64,000 nucleotides of DNA from Macrococcoides animalis (GCF_047425875.1 NZ_CP179727.1:1364001-1428000), one strand, 5' to 3'; positions 9,146 through 18,372 are shown, numbered from the stretch's first letter. The notes: a model not told the origin generated them from the sequence alone. Translations and numbers: made by a program.

Positions 9146-10201
9146 ATGTTAAAGAAACTAGTAACGTTAATATTTGTTGTTGTGGGTGCAAGTTTAGGGA
9201 TTTTTGCGATACCTGAACTCATTCGTATATTTGATTTAAATGTACCTGAAATTCTTAAAAATCCATATGTTAATGGTGCGATTGGGATTATTGTCTTTTT
9301 CATTTTATTTTATTGGTTGATTGATCGCGTAGTTAATCTGATTATTAAAGGTGAAAAGTCTTTATTAAACATTAATTTTATGGAACTTATTTTTGCAACG
9401 CTCGGTATGATTTTAGGCTTAATGATCGCATCGATGATTAGTTTAATATTTAACTTCATGGGCTTTACACTACTTAAAAATACTGTACCTATCATTTTGG
9501 CGGTCGTATTAGGTTACTTAGGTTTTCAAGTGGGTCTTAAGAAACGTGATGAAATTCAAAGTTTCCTACCTGAGCGTTTCCAAAGCAGTTCAAATAAACG
9601 TCGAGTGTTAGATAATACGAAATTACTCGATACATCAGCTATTATTGATGGACGTATCTTATCAATCGTTGAATGTGGATTCTTAGATGGTACAATTATT
9701 GTGCCACAAGGTGTGTTAGATGAATTACAACTCATTGCGGATTCTACAGACGGTATGAAGCGTGATAAAGGACAACGTGGCTTAGATATTTTAAGTGACT
9801 TACAAGCGACTGGATACCCAATTAAGATTGTCCCGGGCAATAAGAATATTAAAGAAGTAGACCAATTATTAGTTACAATGGCGAAAGAAACAAATTCTAG
9901 TGTCATAACGACAGACTTTAATTTAAATAAAGTTTGCCAAGTACAAGGCATTAAGGTGTTGAACGTTAACGATTTATCTGAAGCAATCAAACCAGTTGTA
10001 GCACAAGGTGATAAATTTATGCTGAATGTAACGAAAGCAGGGAAAGAAGAGAACCAAGGTGTTGGTTATTTAGAGGACGGTACGATGGTTGTTGTTGAGA
10101 ACGGTAAAAATTTAATCAACAAACAAGTGAATGTTGAAGTACAATCTGTACTGCAAACTTCATCGGGTAGAATTATTTTCACGAAGAAAGTGAATGACTA
10201 A
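9146..10201 (+). CDS. yacL: YacL-type PIN/TRAM membrane protein
   Basis: Membrane protein of 351 residues: about four N-terminal transmembrane helices (1-135), a PIN-like nuclease domain starting at DTSAIIDGR (Asp162), and a C-terminal TRAM RNA-binding domain (about 290-350, VGYLEDGTMVVVENG). The acidic PIN residues are present, so ribonuclease activity is plausible, but the family's role is not settled. AAGGAGGTG precedes the ATG. The stop overlaps the ispD region, indicating one operon from radA onwards. Confidence 0.88.
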   Translation: MLKKLVTLIFVVVGASLGIFAIPELIRIFDLNVPEILKNPYVNGAIGIIVFFILFYWLIDRVVNLIIKGEKSLLNINFMELIFATLGMILGLMIASMISLIFNFMGFTLLKNTVPIILAVVLGYLGFQVGLKKRDEIQSFLPERFQSSSNKRRVLDNTKLLDTSAIIDGRILSIVECGFLDGTIIVPQGVLDELQLIADSTDGMKRDKGQRGLDILSDLQATGYPIKIVPGNKNIKEVDQLLVTMAKETNSSVITTDFNLNKVCQVQGIKVLNVNDLSEAIKPVVAQGDKFMLNVTKAGKEENQGVGYLEDGTMVVVENGKNLINKQVNVEVQSVLQTSSGRIIFTKKVND

Positions 10202-10202
10202 T

Positions 10203-10874
10203 ATGTATGACGTAATTATTCCGGCAGCAGGTATGGGGAAACGCATGCAAGCTGACCAAAACAAAATATTGCTGAGGATTAATAACAAATCAATTCTTGA
10301 ACATACTGTCTTAGCATTTCAAGAAGACGAGCATTGTCGTGCGATTCATTTAGCGGCACAGCGTGATGAAATAGAGATATTACAAAAGATGCTGAAAGAC
10401 TACAGTAAAATCAGCATTATCACTGAAGGTGGTAGCGAACGCCAATATAGTATTTATAACGTTTTAAAAGCGATGGAGCCGTGTGACTATGTGTTTGTAC
10501 ATGACGCAGCAAGACCGTTTGTTACATGCGAAACATTACATAAACTGTATACATCAGTACAAATTAATAAAAGTGTCATCGCAGCAGTCAAAGTGAAAGA
10601 TACGATCAAACGCGTAGCAAACAATGAGGTCGTAGAAACATTAAAGCGAGACGAATTATGGCAAATACAAACACCACAAGCGTTTGATTATCAATTATTG
10701 CTCAATGCATACGATAAAGCAGATGCTGATCATTTCCTAGGAACTGATGATGCATCGCTTGTTGAACGTATTTCAGCAGTCCATATTGTAGAAAGTGATT
10801 ATGATAACATCAAAATCACAACACCTGAAGATATGTTCTTTGCAGAAGCAATATTGAAGAAAAGAGGGTTATGA
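10203..10874 (+). CDS. ispD: IspD, 2-C-methyl-D-erythritol 4-phosphate cytidylyltransferase
   Basis: Third step of the MEP isoprenoid pathway: joins CTP and MEP to give CDP-ME. 223 residues. The CTP-binding PAAGMGKRM loop is at 7-15; VHDAARPF, VKDTIKR, TPQAF and FLGTDDASLVE follow in family order. An alternative ATG at 10194 adds three residues inside the yacL end; MYDVIIPAAG matches the family start better. TGA overlaps the ispF start. The presence of MEP genes separates this organism from S. aureus, which uses mevalonate. Confidence 0.94.
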   Translation: MYDVIIPAAGMGKRMQADQNKILLRINNKSILEHTVLAFQEDEHCRAIHLAAQRDEIEILQKMLKDYSKISIITEGGSERQYSIYNVLKAMEPCDYVFVHDAARPFVTCETLHKLYTSVQINKSVIAAVKVKDTIKRVANNEVVETLKRDELWQIQTPQAFDYQLLLNAYDKADADHFLGTDDASLVERISAVHIVESDYDNIKITTPEDMFFAEAILKKRGL

Positions 10875-11353
10875 TGAGAATTGGCTATGGATATGATGTA
10901 CACCAATTAGTCGAAGATAGACCTTTAATCATTGGTGGGATTGAACTTGAACATGATAAAGGATTACTTGGTCATAGTGATGCAGACGTATTATTACATG
11001 CGATTACAGATGCTATTTTAGGTGCGGTATCTCTAGGTGACATCGGTAAGTTCTTCCCGGATGATGACCCAAAATATAAGGGTGCGGATTCTAAAATTTT
11101 ACTTAAAGATGCATACCAACACGTCCTTGAACTCGGTTATGAACTCGGTAATTTAGATGCAACAATTATTGCTGAAAAGCCGAAATTCAGACCACATATC
11201 GACGCAATGCGTGAGGTAATTGCAAACGTGTTAAACACAGATATTTTCAACGTAAATGTTAAAGCGACAACGAACGAGAAGATGGGGTATATAGGAAGGC
11301 AAGAAGGAATACAAGCGCAAGCTGTGGTATTATTATTAAAGAAAACTAATTAA
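10874..11353 (+). CDS. ispF: IspF, 2-C-methyl-D-erythritol 2,4-cyclodiphosphate synthase
   Basis: Fifth step of the MEP pathway, releasing CMP to form the cyclic diphosphate. 159 residues, family length. Metal ligands Asp8, His10 (GYDVH) and His42 (LLHAI) are present, plus the C-terminal TTNEKMGYIGR loop. Two adjacent ATGs exist; the second (10874) has better spacing to AAAGAGGG and gives MRIGYGYDVH as in relatives. It overlaps the ispD stop (ATGATG), so the two are coupled as in B. subtilis. Confidence 0.95.
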   Translation: MRIGYGYDVHQLVEDRPLIIGGIELEHDKGLLGHSDADVLLHAITDAILGAVSLGDIGKFFPDDDPKYKGADSKILLKDAYQHVLELGYELGNLDATIIAEKPKFRPHIDAMREVIANVLNTDIFNVNVKATTNEKMGYIGRQEGIQAQAVVLLLKKTN

Positions 11354-11366
11354 TGGAGTGAATATA

Positions 11367-12818
11367 ATGAGTAAAGTAAGAGTAAGATATGCACCGAGTC
11401 CGACTGGTTTCTTACACATCGGTAATGCACGTACTGCATTATTTAATTATTTATACGCGAGACATAACGGAGGAGATTTCATTATCCGTATTGAAGATAC
11501 TGACACTGCGCGTAATGTTGAAGGTGGAGAAGCAAGTCAGTTAAAATTCTTACAATGGTTAGGGATGGATTGGGATGAGTCAATCGATAAAGATGGAGGA
11601 TTTGGTCCTTATCGTCAATCTGAGCGTGCTGAAATCTACAACCCGATTATTGAAAAATTATTAGCAGAAGATAAAGCATATCGTTGTTATATGACGAGTG
11701 AAGAATTAGAAGCTGAACGTGAAGCACAACTTGCGCGTGGTGAAATGCCTAGATATGGCGGTCAACATGCACATCTTACAAAAGAAGAAGAAGAAGCATT
11801 AATTGCTGAAGGTAGACAACCTTCTATTCGTATCCGTGTACCAAAAGATAAGACATACACATTTAATGATATGGTTAAAGGTGAAGTGTCGTTTGAATCA
11901 AATGGTATTGGTGACTGGGTTATCGTGAAAAAAGATGGTATTCCAACGTACAACTTTGCTGTAGCAATTGATGATCACTTCATGGAAATTACACACGTTA
12001 TCCGTGGTGATGACCATATTTCAAATACACCGAAACAAATGATGGTTTACGAAGCGTTAGGTTATGATATTCCTACGTTCGGTCACATGACGTTAATCGT
12101 CAACGAAGAGCGTAAAAAATTATCTAAACGTGACGGTTCTATCATTCAATTTATTGAGCAATATCACGATTTAGGTTACTTACCAGAAGCACTATTCAAC
12201 TTCATCGGATTACTCGGTTGGTCTCCTGAAGGGGAAGAAGAAATCTTCTCTAAAGAACAATTTATCGAAATGTTTGATGAAAAGCGTTTAAGCAAATCAC
12301 CTGCATTCTTTGATAAACAAAAACTTGCTTGGATCAACAACCAATACATGAAAACAAAAGATTTAGATACAGTATTTGAAATGACTTTACCACACATGGA
12401 AAAAGCGGGTCTAATTTCAAATAATCCTACTGAAGCAGAACTTGCTTGGGCGAAATCTCTTGTTGCACTATACCAACAACAAATGAGTTATGCGGGTGAA
12501 ATCGTTGAGCTTTCTGAGTTATTCTTCAAAGACGAATTAGCGTTAGACGAAGAAGCTGCAGAAGTTGTAAACGGTGAACAAGTACCTCAACTTGTTGTAG
12601 CTTTAACTTCTCAACTCGAAGCATTAGAAACATTTGATGCAGCAAGTATTAAAGCTGCAATCAAAGCAGTCCAAAAAGAAACAGGTATTAAAGGTAAAAA
12701 CTTATTTATGCCAATCCGTGTCATGGTTTCTGGTCAAACACACGGTCCAGAATTACCAAATACAATGGAGTTATTAGGTAAAGAAAAAGTAATTGGGCGT
12801 TTAAATGTGTATGCATAA
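11367..12818 (+). CDS. gltX: GltX, glutamyl-tRNA synthetase
   Basis: Class I synthetase, 483 residues, charging tRNA-Glu and, in bacteria using the transamidation route, also tRNA-Gln. HIGN (residues 17-20) is the HIGH motif and KLSKR (251-255) the KMSKS motif. The ATG at 11367 follows TGGAGTG; the GTG at 11358 lies within that site. The gap to ispF is 13 bases, so it probably shares the radA-ispF transcript. Full family length. Confidence 0.96.
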   Translation: MSKVRVRYAPSPTGFLHIGNARTALFNYLYARHNGGDFIIRIEDTDTARNVEGGEASQLKFLQWLGMDWDESIDKDGGFGPYRQSERAEIYNPIIEKLLAEDKAYRCYMTSEELEAEREAQLARGEMPRYGGQHAHLTKEEEEALIAEGRQPSIRIRVPKDKTYTFNDMVKGEVSFESNGIGDWVIVKKDGIPTYNFAVAIDDHFMEITHVIRGDDHISNTPKQMMVYEALGYDIPTFGHMTLIVNEERKKLSKRDGSIIQFIEQYHDLGYLPEALFNFIGLLGWSPEGEEEIFSKEQFIEMFDEKRLSKSPAFFDKQKLAWINNQYMKTKDLDTVFEMTLPHMEKAGLISNNPTEAELAWAKSLVALYQQQMSYAGEIVELSELFFKDELALDEEAAEVVNGEQVPQLVVALTSQLEALETFDAASIKAAIKAVQKETGIKGKNLFMPIRVMVSGQTHGPELPNTMELLGKEKVIGRLNVYA

Positions 12819-12835
12819 TCTTCGAAATAAAATAG

Positions 12836-12863
12836 TTGAAAAATAATTGCAATCGATTATAAT
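12836..12863 (+). promoter_or_regulatory. promoter of the cysE operon
   Basis: TTGAAA, 16-base spacer and a perfect TATAAT just upstream of the T-box leader. Confidence 0.75.
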
Positions 12864-12867
12864 CAAC

Positions 12868-13053
12868 TTATGAGAACAAGTAGATAGTTAAATTATCTTT
12901 AGAGAGCATACGGTTGGTGAAAGTATGCGATAAGTTGATTGTTGAATGCATCTCACATGTTAAATTTTAATATTTTAAAGTGAGTAGATGTTCGTCTACT
13001 AATCAGAGTGGAACCGTGCAGAAGCACCTCTTTATTTAGAGGTGCTTCTTTTT
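12868..13053 (+). ncRNA. T-box riboswitch leader, cysteine-specific
   Basis: Leader RNA that reads uncharged tRNA-Cys. The T-box core GAGTGGAACCGTGC is at 13006-13019, directly before a terminator. In stem I the segment GAATGCATC (about 12943-12951) presents TGC, a cysteine codon, in the expected specifier-loop context. It sits before cysE and cysS, matching the specifier. Exact 5' boundary is approximate. Confidence 0.9.
13020..13053 (+). terminator. T-box-controlled terminator
   Basis: Perfect 12-bp stem AGAAGCACCTCT (13020-13031 with 13038-13049) followed by a T-run. It abuts the T-box motif, so the antiterminator would compete for its 5' arm. Confidence 0.9.
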
Positions 13054-13073
13054 ATATATTTGGAGGTGTGGAT

Positions 13074-13715
13074 ATGTTTTCAAGAATTAAAGATGACATC
13101 AATATGGTATTCGAGCAAGATCCGGCTGCACGTAGCAGTTTAGAAGTATTTCTCACATATTCTGGTCTACATGCTGTATGGTGGCATTTAGTGGCGCATT
13201 GGTTTTTTAATCACAAAATGTACTTTATCGCACGTGCAATCAGTCAACTTTCTAGATTAGTATCTGGTATTGAAATTCATCCCGGCGCAAAGATTGGTAA
13301 GCGGCTGTTTATCGACCACGGTATGGGTATTGTCATTGGCGAAACGTGTACGATTGGTAACAATGTAACGATTTATCAAGGTGTTACACTTGGTGGCACA
13401 GGAAAAGAAAATGGAAAACGTCACCCGGATATTGGCGACAATGTATTGATTGCAGCAGGTGCAAAAGTACTTGGTGACATTCAAATTGGAAATAATGTGA
13501 ATATCGGTGCGAATTCTGTCGTATTAAAGTGTGTACCGGATTACTCTACAGTTGTAGGTATTCCAGGTCATATCGTGAAACAAAATGGCGTTAAAGTTGG
13601 TAAGAGCTTTGATCATACGAATTTACCGGATCCAATTTACGAAAAGTTAAAAGAATTAGAACGCCATATTGAGGCGTCAAAAAAGGGAGAGATTGTCGAT
13701 GATTACGTTATATAA
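13074..13715 (+). CDS. cysE: CysE, serine O-acetyltransferase
   Basis: Makes O-acetylserine from serine and acetyl-CoA, first step of cysteine synthesis. 213 residues, same as the staphylococcal protein. A helical N-terminal domain precedes a left-handed beta-helix of hexapeptide repeats (EIHPGAKIGKRLF, IGNNVTIYQGVTLGGTGK, IGNNVNIGANSVV). GGAGGTG precedes the ATG at 13074; the longer frame from 13008 starts inside the T-box and is discarded. Overlaps cysS by 17 bases. Confidence 0.95.
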   Translation: MFSRIKDDINMVFEQDPAARSSLEVFLTYSGLHAVWWHLVAHWFFNHKMYFIARAISQLSRLVSGIEIHPGAKIGKRLFIDHGMGIVIGETCTIGNNVTIYQGVTLGGTGKENGKRHPDIGDNVLIAAGAKVLGDIQIGNNVNIGANSVVLKCVPDYSTVVGIPGHIVKQNGVKVGKSFDHTNLPDPIYEKLKELERHIEASKKGEIVDDYVI

Positions 13716-15093
13716 CACATTAAATAGAAAAAAAGAAAAGTTTATCCCATTAGAAGAAGGTAAAGTGAAAATGTACGTTTGTGGACCGACAGTCTATAAC
13801 TATATTCACATCGGTAATGCAAGGCCTGCCATCAGTTTCGATGTAGTGAGACGTTATTTTGAATACCGCGGTTATGAGGTGAATTACGTATCAAACTTTA
13901 CTGACGTTGATGATAAGTTAATAAAAGCAGCGAATGAATTAAACTCTACAGTCCCTGAAGTTGCCGATCGTTTTATTGAAGCATACTTTGAAGATACAGG
14001 TGCATTAAACTGTAAGCATGCAACACACCATCCACGCGTGATGGATCATATGGATGATATTATAGAATTTATTAGCGCGTTAATTAAGAAAGACTATGCT
14101 TACGAAAGTAGTGGTGATGTCTACTTTAGAACGCGTAAGTTTGATGGTTACGGTAAGTTAAGTCACCAATCAATCGATGAACTCAAGGTAGGTGCACGTA
14201 TCGCAACTGGTGAATTAAAGGATGATGCCTTAGATTTTGCGTTATGGAAAACAGCGAAACCGGGTGAAATTAGCTGGGATTCACCTTGGGGTAAAGGACG
14301 TCCAGGATGGCATATAGAATGTTCAGTGATGGCAAAAAAACATTTAGGTGATTCAATCGATATTCATGCGGGGGGATCAGACTTGGCATTTCCTCACCAT
14401 GAGAATGAAATCGCACAATCCGAAGCACATAATGATAAGACATTTGCAAACTACTGGATGCATAACGGATTTATTAATATCGATAACGAGAAAATGAGTA
14501 AATCTTTAGGCAACTTCATTTTAGTGCATGATATTATTAAAGAAGTAAATCCAAATGTACTTCGCTTCTTTATGATTAGCGTACATTATAGAAACCCAAT
14601 CAACTACAATATGGAGCTCGTGTCTAGCGCTAAAGCTGGTCTAGAACGTATTCAAAATGCGCATGCGGCACTTAAAGAGCGTCAAGCAATTTCAGTTGGT
14701 GTTGTTGATCATGGTGAGATTATTAAAACAGTTGATGATATTTTATTACAGTTTGAAACAGCGATGGATGATGACTTTAATACAGCGAATGCGATTACTG
14801 CTTGGTATGAATTGGCTAAACAAGCTAACATTTATAACCAAAACGAATCAACAGACTTAAAAGTTATTGAGCGTTTCCTAGAAGTGTTTGAAATCTTTAG
14901 TGATGTTTTAGGTGTGAAATTAACCGAAGAAACAGAATTATTAGATGCTGATATTGAAGCGTTAATTACAGAACGTGAGGCGGCACGTAAGGAGAAAAAT
15001 TTTGCACGTGCTGATGAAATTCGTGACGAACTTAAAGCTCAAAATATTATTTTAGAAGACACGGCACAGGGTGTGAGATTTAAACGTGGTTAA
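13699..15093 (+). CDS. cysS: CysS, cysteinyl-tRNA synthetase
   Basis: Class I synthetase, 464 residues. The zinc-binding Cys28 (VCGPTVYNY), HIGN at 37-40, GWHIECS and KMSKS at 265-269 are all present. It starts inside the cysE end (17-base overlap) after AAAGGGAGAG. Joint T-box control of the amino-acid supply gene and its synthetase is logical. Confidence 0.96.
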   Translation: MITLYNTLNRKKEKFIPLEEGKVKMYVCGPTVYNYIHIGNARPAISFDVVRRYFEYRGYEVNYVSNFTDVDDKLIKAANELNSTVPEVADRFIEAYFEDTGALNCKHATHHPRVMDHMDDIIEFISALIKKDYAYESSGDVYFRTRKFDGYGKLSHQSIDELKVGARIATGELKDDALDFALWKTAKPGEISWDSPWGKGRPGWHIECSVMAKKHLGDSIDIHAGGSDLAFPHHENEIAQSEAHNDKTFANYWMHNGFINIDNEKMSKSLGNFILVHDIIKEVNPNVLRFFMISVHYRNPINYNMELVSSAKAGLERIQNAHAALKERQAISVGVVDHGEIIKTVDDILLQFETAMDDDFNTANAITAWYELAKQANIYNQNESTDLKVIERFLEVFEIFSDVLGVKLTEETELLDADIEALITEREAARKEKNFARADEIRDELKAQNIILEDTAQGVRFKRG

Positions 15094-15484
15094 TGAAGCG
15101 AGTTTATATAATCCTCTGACGCTTGCATACTTAGGTGATGCTGTATTGGACTTGTATGTTAGAAATTATATCGTACGTGAAAAGAATAAAAAGCCAAATG
15201 AATTACATCGCCAAGCTACCTTTTTTGTATCAGCGAAAAGTCAGGCACAAACGTTTGATGTGTTACTTGAGGAAGGTTATTTTACTGAACAAGAAACAGA
15301 AATCTTAATGCGTGGACGCAATGCGAAAAGTCATACACGGGCGAAAAATACAGATGTTATTACTTATAAAAAAAGTACCGCGCTAGAAGCAGTCATCGGA
15401 TATTTACATTTAAATAACGAAACAGAAAGATTACAAGCGTTACTGCAGTATATCGTAATACTATGTGAAATGAGGGGTAAATAA
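15086..15484 (+). CDS. mrnC: Mini-ribonuclease III
   Basis: RNase III catalytic domain without an RNA-binding domain, 132 residues; in B. subtilis it matures the 23S rRNA ends. LAYLGDAVLDLYVR carries the first acidic motif and GRNAKSHTRAKN and EAVIGYLHL the others. GTG start at 15086, overlapping the cysS stop by 8 bases with GGTGTGAG upstream. Stop overlaps the rlmB ATG. Confidence 0.93.
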   Translation: MVNEASLYNPLTLAYLGDAVLDLYVRNYIVREKNKKPNELHRQATFFVSAKSQAQTFDVLLEEGYFTEQETEILMRGRNAKSHTRAKNTDVITYKKSTALEAVIGYLHLNNETERLQALLQYIVILCEMRGK

Positions 15485-16233
15485 TGAATAAAGCAACGAA
15501 TGATGAAATCATTGTAGGACGTCATGCTGTTAAAAGTGCGATTGAATCAGATCACGAAATCAATAAGGTATTTATCCAAGAAGGCATTAATAAATCACAG
15601 ATCTCAAGTATTTTAAATTTATGCAAAGAGCGTAAGATAATTGTTCAAACAGTACCGAAGTCGAAGTTAGATCATTTATCAGACGTGCCTCACCAAGGGA
15701 TTATGGCGATGATTTCACCATATGAATATATGGAATTAGATGATTTCTTAAGTACACGTGATGTGGAAAAGTTAAGTACCATTATGATTCTTGACGGCTT
15801 AGAAGATCCACATAATCTAGGTTCTATTTTAAGAACGGCAGATGCGATTGGTGTTGATGGGATTATGATTCCAAAACGTCGTTCAGTCAGCTTAAATCAA
15901 ACCGTTGTGAAAGCATCAACTGGCGCTATAGAACACGTACCCGTTATGCGCGTGACAAATATCAGTCAAGCTATCGATAAATTAAAAGAAAAAGGATATT
16001 GGGTAGCTGGGACGGATGCGAGTAAATCGGTTGATTACCGTAAGATGGATGCTAACATGAACCTTGCGATTGTTATAGGTTCTGAAGGCGAAGGGATGAG
16101 TCGTCTTGTAAAAGATAAATGTGACTTCTTAATCCACCTGCCAATGGTTGGGCATGTGAACAGTTTGAACGCTTCAGTGGCAGCAAGTTTAATAATGTAC
16201 GAAGTTTATCGTAAAAGGAATCCATTAGATTAA
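15484..16233 (+). CDS. rlmB: RlmB-type 23S rRNA (guanosine-2'-O) methyltransferase
   Basis: SPOUT methyltransferase, 249 residues, with an N-terminal substrate-binding domain (about 8-80) and the knot motifs NLGSILRTADA, IGSEGEGMSRLV and SLNASVAASL. Assigned to the TrmH/RlmB group that 2'-O-methylates rRNA; the exact nucleotide is inferred from relatives. Start and stop overlap neighbours by one base, so it is coupled with mrnC and rae1. Confidence 0.88.
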   Translation: MNKATNDEIIVGRHAVKSAIESDHEINKVFIQEGINKSQISSILNLCKERKIIVQTVPKSKLDHLSDVPHQGIMAMISPYEYMELDDFLSTRDVEKLSTIMILDGLEDPHNLGSILRTADAIGVDGIMIPKRRSVSLNQTVVKASTGAIEHVPVMRVTNISQAIDKLKEKGYWVAGTDASKSVDYRKMDANMNLAIVIGSEGEGMSRLVKDKCDFLIHLPMVGHVNSLNASVAASLIMYEVYRKRNPLD

Positions 16234-16751
16234 TGATTAAAAAATATACCATCATTGATGGATATAATGTCATTGGGCAAAGTTCAAAACTGAAACAACT
16301 GGCACAGGAATCACTTGAAGAAGCGCGTATTCAACTATTACTGGAAATTGCTAATTATAATGCACGTATTGCGGATGAAATGATTGTTGTATTTGATGCG
16401 TATGATGTGAAGACGCATGAACGTGAGGAAATGTTTCATGGGATACGTGTCGTATACTCACGAGAGAAGGAAACAGCAGATGCATTAATTGAACGACTTG
16501 TTCATGAGATGTATGAAAAACATATTACCACGATTAAAGTTGTGACGAGTGATTTATCTGAACAACATACGATTTTTGGAAGTGGGGCACTGAGAATTCC
16601 GTCACGTGAATTTATTAATGATTTACATGAAGAAGAAATAAATGTTGCCAAAGATATGAGTCGCATGGATAGTAGTAAACCAAGAATGCGTATTGCAATT
16701 GATGAAGAAACAAAAAAAAGTTTAGAACGGCTTAGACGTGGTGAATATTAG
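16233..16751 (+). CDS. rae1: Rae1/YacP, ribosome-associated endonuclease
   Basis: NYN-domain protein, 172 residues, related to B. subtilis Rae1, which cuts mRNA in the ribosomal A site. IIDGYNVIG near the N-terminus and VVFDAYD and VVTSDLSEQ downstream supply the acidic residues of the PIN-like fold. TAATG overlap with rlmB. Last gene before sigH; no clear terminator is seen in the 82-bp gap. Confidence 0.87.
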   Translation: MIKKYTIIDGYNVIGQSSKLKQLAQESLEEARIQLLLEIANYNARIADEMIVVFDAYDVKTHEREEMFHGIRVVYSREKETADALIERLVHEMYEKHITTIKVVTSDLSEQHTIFGSGALRIPSREFINDLHEEEINVAKDMSRMDSSKPRMRIAIDEETKKSLERLRRGEY

Positions 16752-16833
16752 TTTTTGAGAAAATTTTATTGTTTGAGATAATTGTTTTAAATTATTAATC
16801 TAATAGAAAATAATAAAACTAGAGGTTAATCAC

Positions 16834-17460
16834 ATGTTTAAAACATATACTAAGATGATTTGTGAAGAGCAGGAGAAATATCATTTACAAACTCTTGAAG
16901 ATATTGTGAAGGATATTCAACAAGGGAATTTAGATGCTTTTGAAAGTCTAGTGGCTCGTTTACGAAATGGTATGGAAGTACATATTCGTAAAGTTTCATT
17001 TAAAAATCATGATGCATTGTATCAAGAAAGTTTAATTACTCTTTATCAAACAGCTAAAGTTTACGATCCTTTTAAGAGCGATAATTTTGAACGATTTTAC
17101 TTTTACCATTTAAAATATGCATTGCTTGATTATGTACGAAACATACAAAAGGAAAGCAAGCGACCGATTGTGAGTTTTGAAACACCGATGTATGAGGAAG
17201 AACTTTCATTAGAAGAATTTATTAAAGATATTAATGCCATAAGACCTGATGTAGAAAGTGAACTAGAGGATTTACAAGAACGTATGACGCCGATTGCTTT
17301 GCAACTCAGTCCGCTAGAATACCGAGTGTTTGAATATTTAAAAGAACAGATGCCTGTCAAAGCGATGGCCGCAATTGAAAATGAATCTCTAAAAACAATT
17401 CATAATACGATAGCTAGACTAAAATCAAAGGTAAGAACGTTCGTAAAAGGAACATCATAA
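16834..17460 (+). CDS. sigH: SigH-type sigma factor
   Basis: Sigma-70 family protein, 208 residues, at the conserved sigH position between rae1 and secE. Region 2-like sequence is visible (YHLKYALLDYVRN, the core-binding and -10 reading area), and a C-terminal LSPLEYRVFEYLKEQMPVKAMA segment fits region 4. In S. aureus SigH switches on competence genes and in B. subtilis sporulation. AGAGG precedes the ATG. Sequence conservation with B. subtilis looks low, as is usual for staphylococcal SigH. Confidence 0.82.
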   Translation: MFKTYTKMICEEQEKYHLQTLEDIVKDIQQGNLDAFESLVARLRNGMEVHIRKVSFKNHDALYQESLITLYQTAKVYDPFKSDNFERFYFYHLKYALLDYVRNIQKESKRPIVSFETPMYEEELSLEEFIKDINAIRPDVESELEDLQERMTPIALQLSPLEYRVFEYLKEQMPVKAMAAIENESLKTIHNTIARLKSKVRTFVKGTS

Positions 17461-17461
17461 T

Positions 17462-17490
17462 TTGACAAATTACTGTTTCATCGTTATATT
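17462..17490 (+). promoter_or_regulatory. promoter of secE-nusG
   Basis: Consensus TTGACA, 17-base spacer, TATATT, directly after the sigH stop. Confidence 0.8.
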
Positions 17491-17545
17491 ATACTAGGAT
17501 TAGAATGAATTAAAGTGACATAAATGACGCAAATCACATAGTATT

Positions 17546-17583
17546 AAAAAATATGTATCGAATTACGGTTCGGTCTATTTTTT
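17546..17583 (+). promoter_or_regulatory. weak hairpin in the secE leader
   Basis: AAAAAATA (17546-17553) can pair with TATTTTTT (17576-17583) around an inner CGAA/TTCG stem. It resembles a weak intrinsic attenuator in the 125-base secE leader. No ribosomal protein gene (rpmG) lies here, although B. subtilis and S. aureus have one. Confidence 0.4.
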
Positions 17584-17614
17584 ATCATTAAAAAAACGTG
17601 ACGGAGGCAAACTC

Positions 17615-17794
17615 ATGGAACATAAAGAAAACTTCATTCAAGGTGTAATTTCTGAGATGAAAAAAACTTCGTGGCCAACAGGCCAAGAGGTTGTTAGAGA
17701 TACAACAATTGTAGTTATTACTGTAATATTCTTTATTATTTTCTTTTACGCAATCGATTTAGGCATTTCTGAGCTTATTCGATTAATTAACTAA
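17615..17794 (+). CDS. secE: SecE, protein translocase subunit
   Basis: Small SecYEG subunit of 59 residues (MEHKENFIQGVISEMKKTSW at the N-terminus). The amphipathic SEMKKTSWPTGQEV segment is the family hallmark and precedes a single transmembrane helix (about 31-50). An ACGGAGGC site lies 5 bases before the ATG. Followed 11 bases later by nusG, the usual pair. Confidence 0.93.
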   Translation: MEHKENFIQGVISEMKKTSWPTGQEVVRDTTIVVITVIFFIIFFYAIDLGISELIRLIN

Positions 17795-17805
17795 GGAGGC
17801 AAATT

Positions 17806-18351
17806 ATGTCTGAGGAAAGCAAAAAGCATTGGTACGCAGTTCACACGTATTCAGGCTATGAAAACAAAGTGAAAGACAACTTAGAAAAACGTCTTGAATC
17901 TATGAATATGCAAGATCAAATCTTTAGAGTTGTCATTCCCGAAGAAGAAGAAACAACAATTAAAGATGGTAAAGCAAAAACGTCAATTAAAAAAACCTTT
18001 CCAGGTTATGTATTAGTTGAATTAGTGATGACAGATGAGTCATGGTACGTCGTACGTAACACACCGGGTGTTACAGGATTTGTGGGATCTGCGGGTGCGG
18101 GTTCAAAACCAAATCCATTATTACCTGATGAAGCGAAATTTATTTTGAAATCAATGGGTATGAATGAAAAAACAGTTGATGTAGAAATTGAAATCGGTGA
18201 ACAAGTACGAGTTACAAGTGGTCCGTTTACTAACCAAGTTGCTGAAGTTAAAGAAATTGATATTGAGAAATACAAATTAACAGTATTAGTAGATATGTTC
18301 GGTCGAGAAACGCCAGTTGAAGTTGAATTCGATCAAATCGAAAAGTTATAA
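17806..18351 (+). CDS. nusG: NusG, transcription elongation/termination factor
   Basis: 181 residues: N-terminal NGN domain (HWYAVHTYSGYENKV, FPGYVLVE, VRNTPGVTGFVG) that binds RNA polymerase and a C-terminal KOW domain (about 125-180, GEQVRVTSGPFTNQVAEV). TAAGGAGGC precedes the ATG. Complete. Confidence 0.97.
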   Translation: MSEESKKHWYAVHTYSGYENKVKDNLEKRLESMNMQDQIFRVVIPEEEETTIKDGKAKTSIKKTFPGYVLVELVMTDESWYVVRNTPGVTGFVGSAGAGSKPNPLLPDEAKFILKSMGMNEKTVDVEIEIGEQVRVTSGPFTNQVAEVKEIDIEKYKLTVLVDMFGRETPVEVEFDQIEKL

Positions 18352-18372
18352 AAAATAAATGTAAATTTTCAC

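Noticed and set aside
13008..13073. N-terminal extension of CysE
   Set aside because: It lies in the T-box and terminator; the ATG at 13074 has a clear ribosome site.
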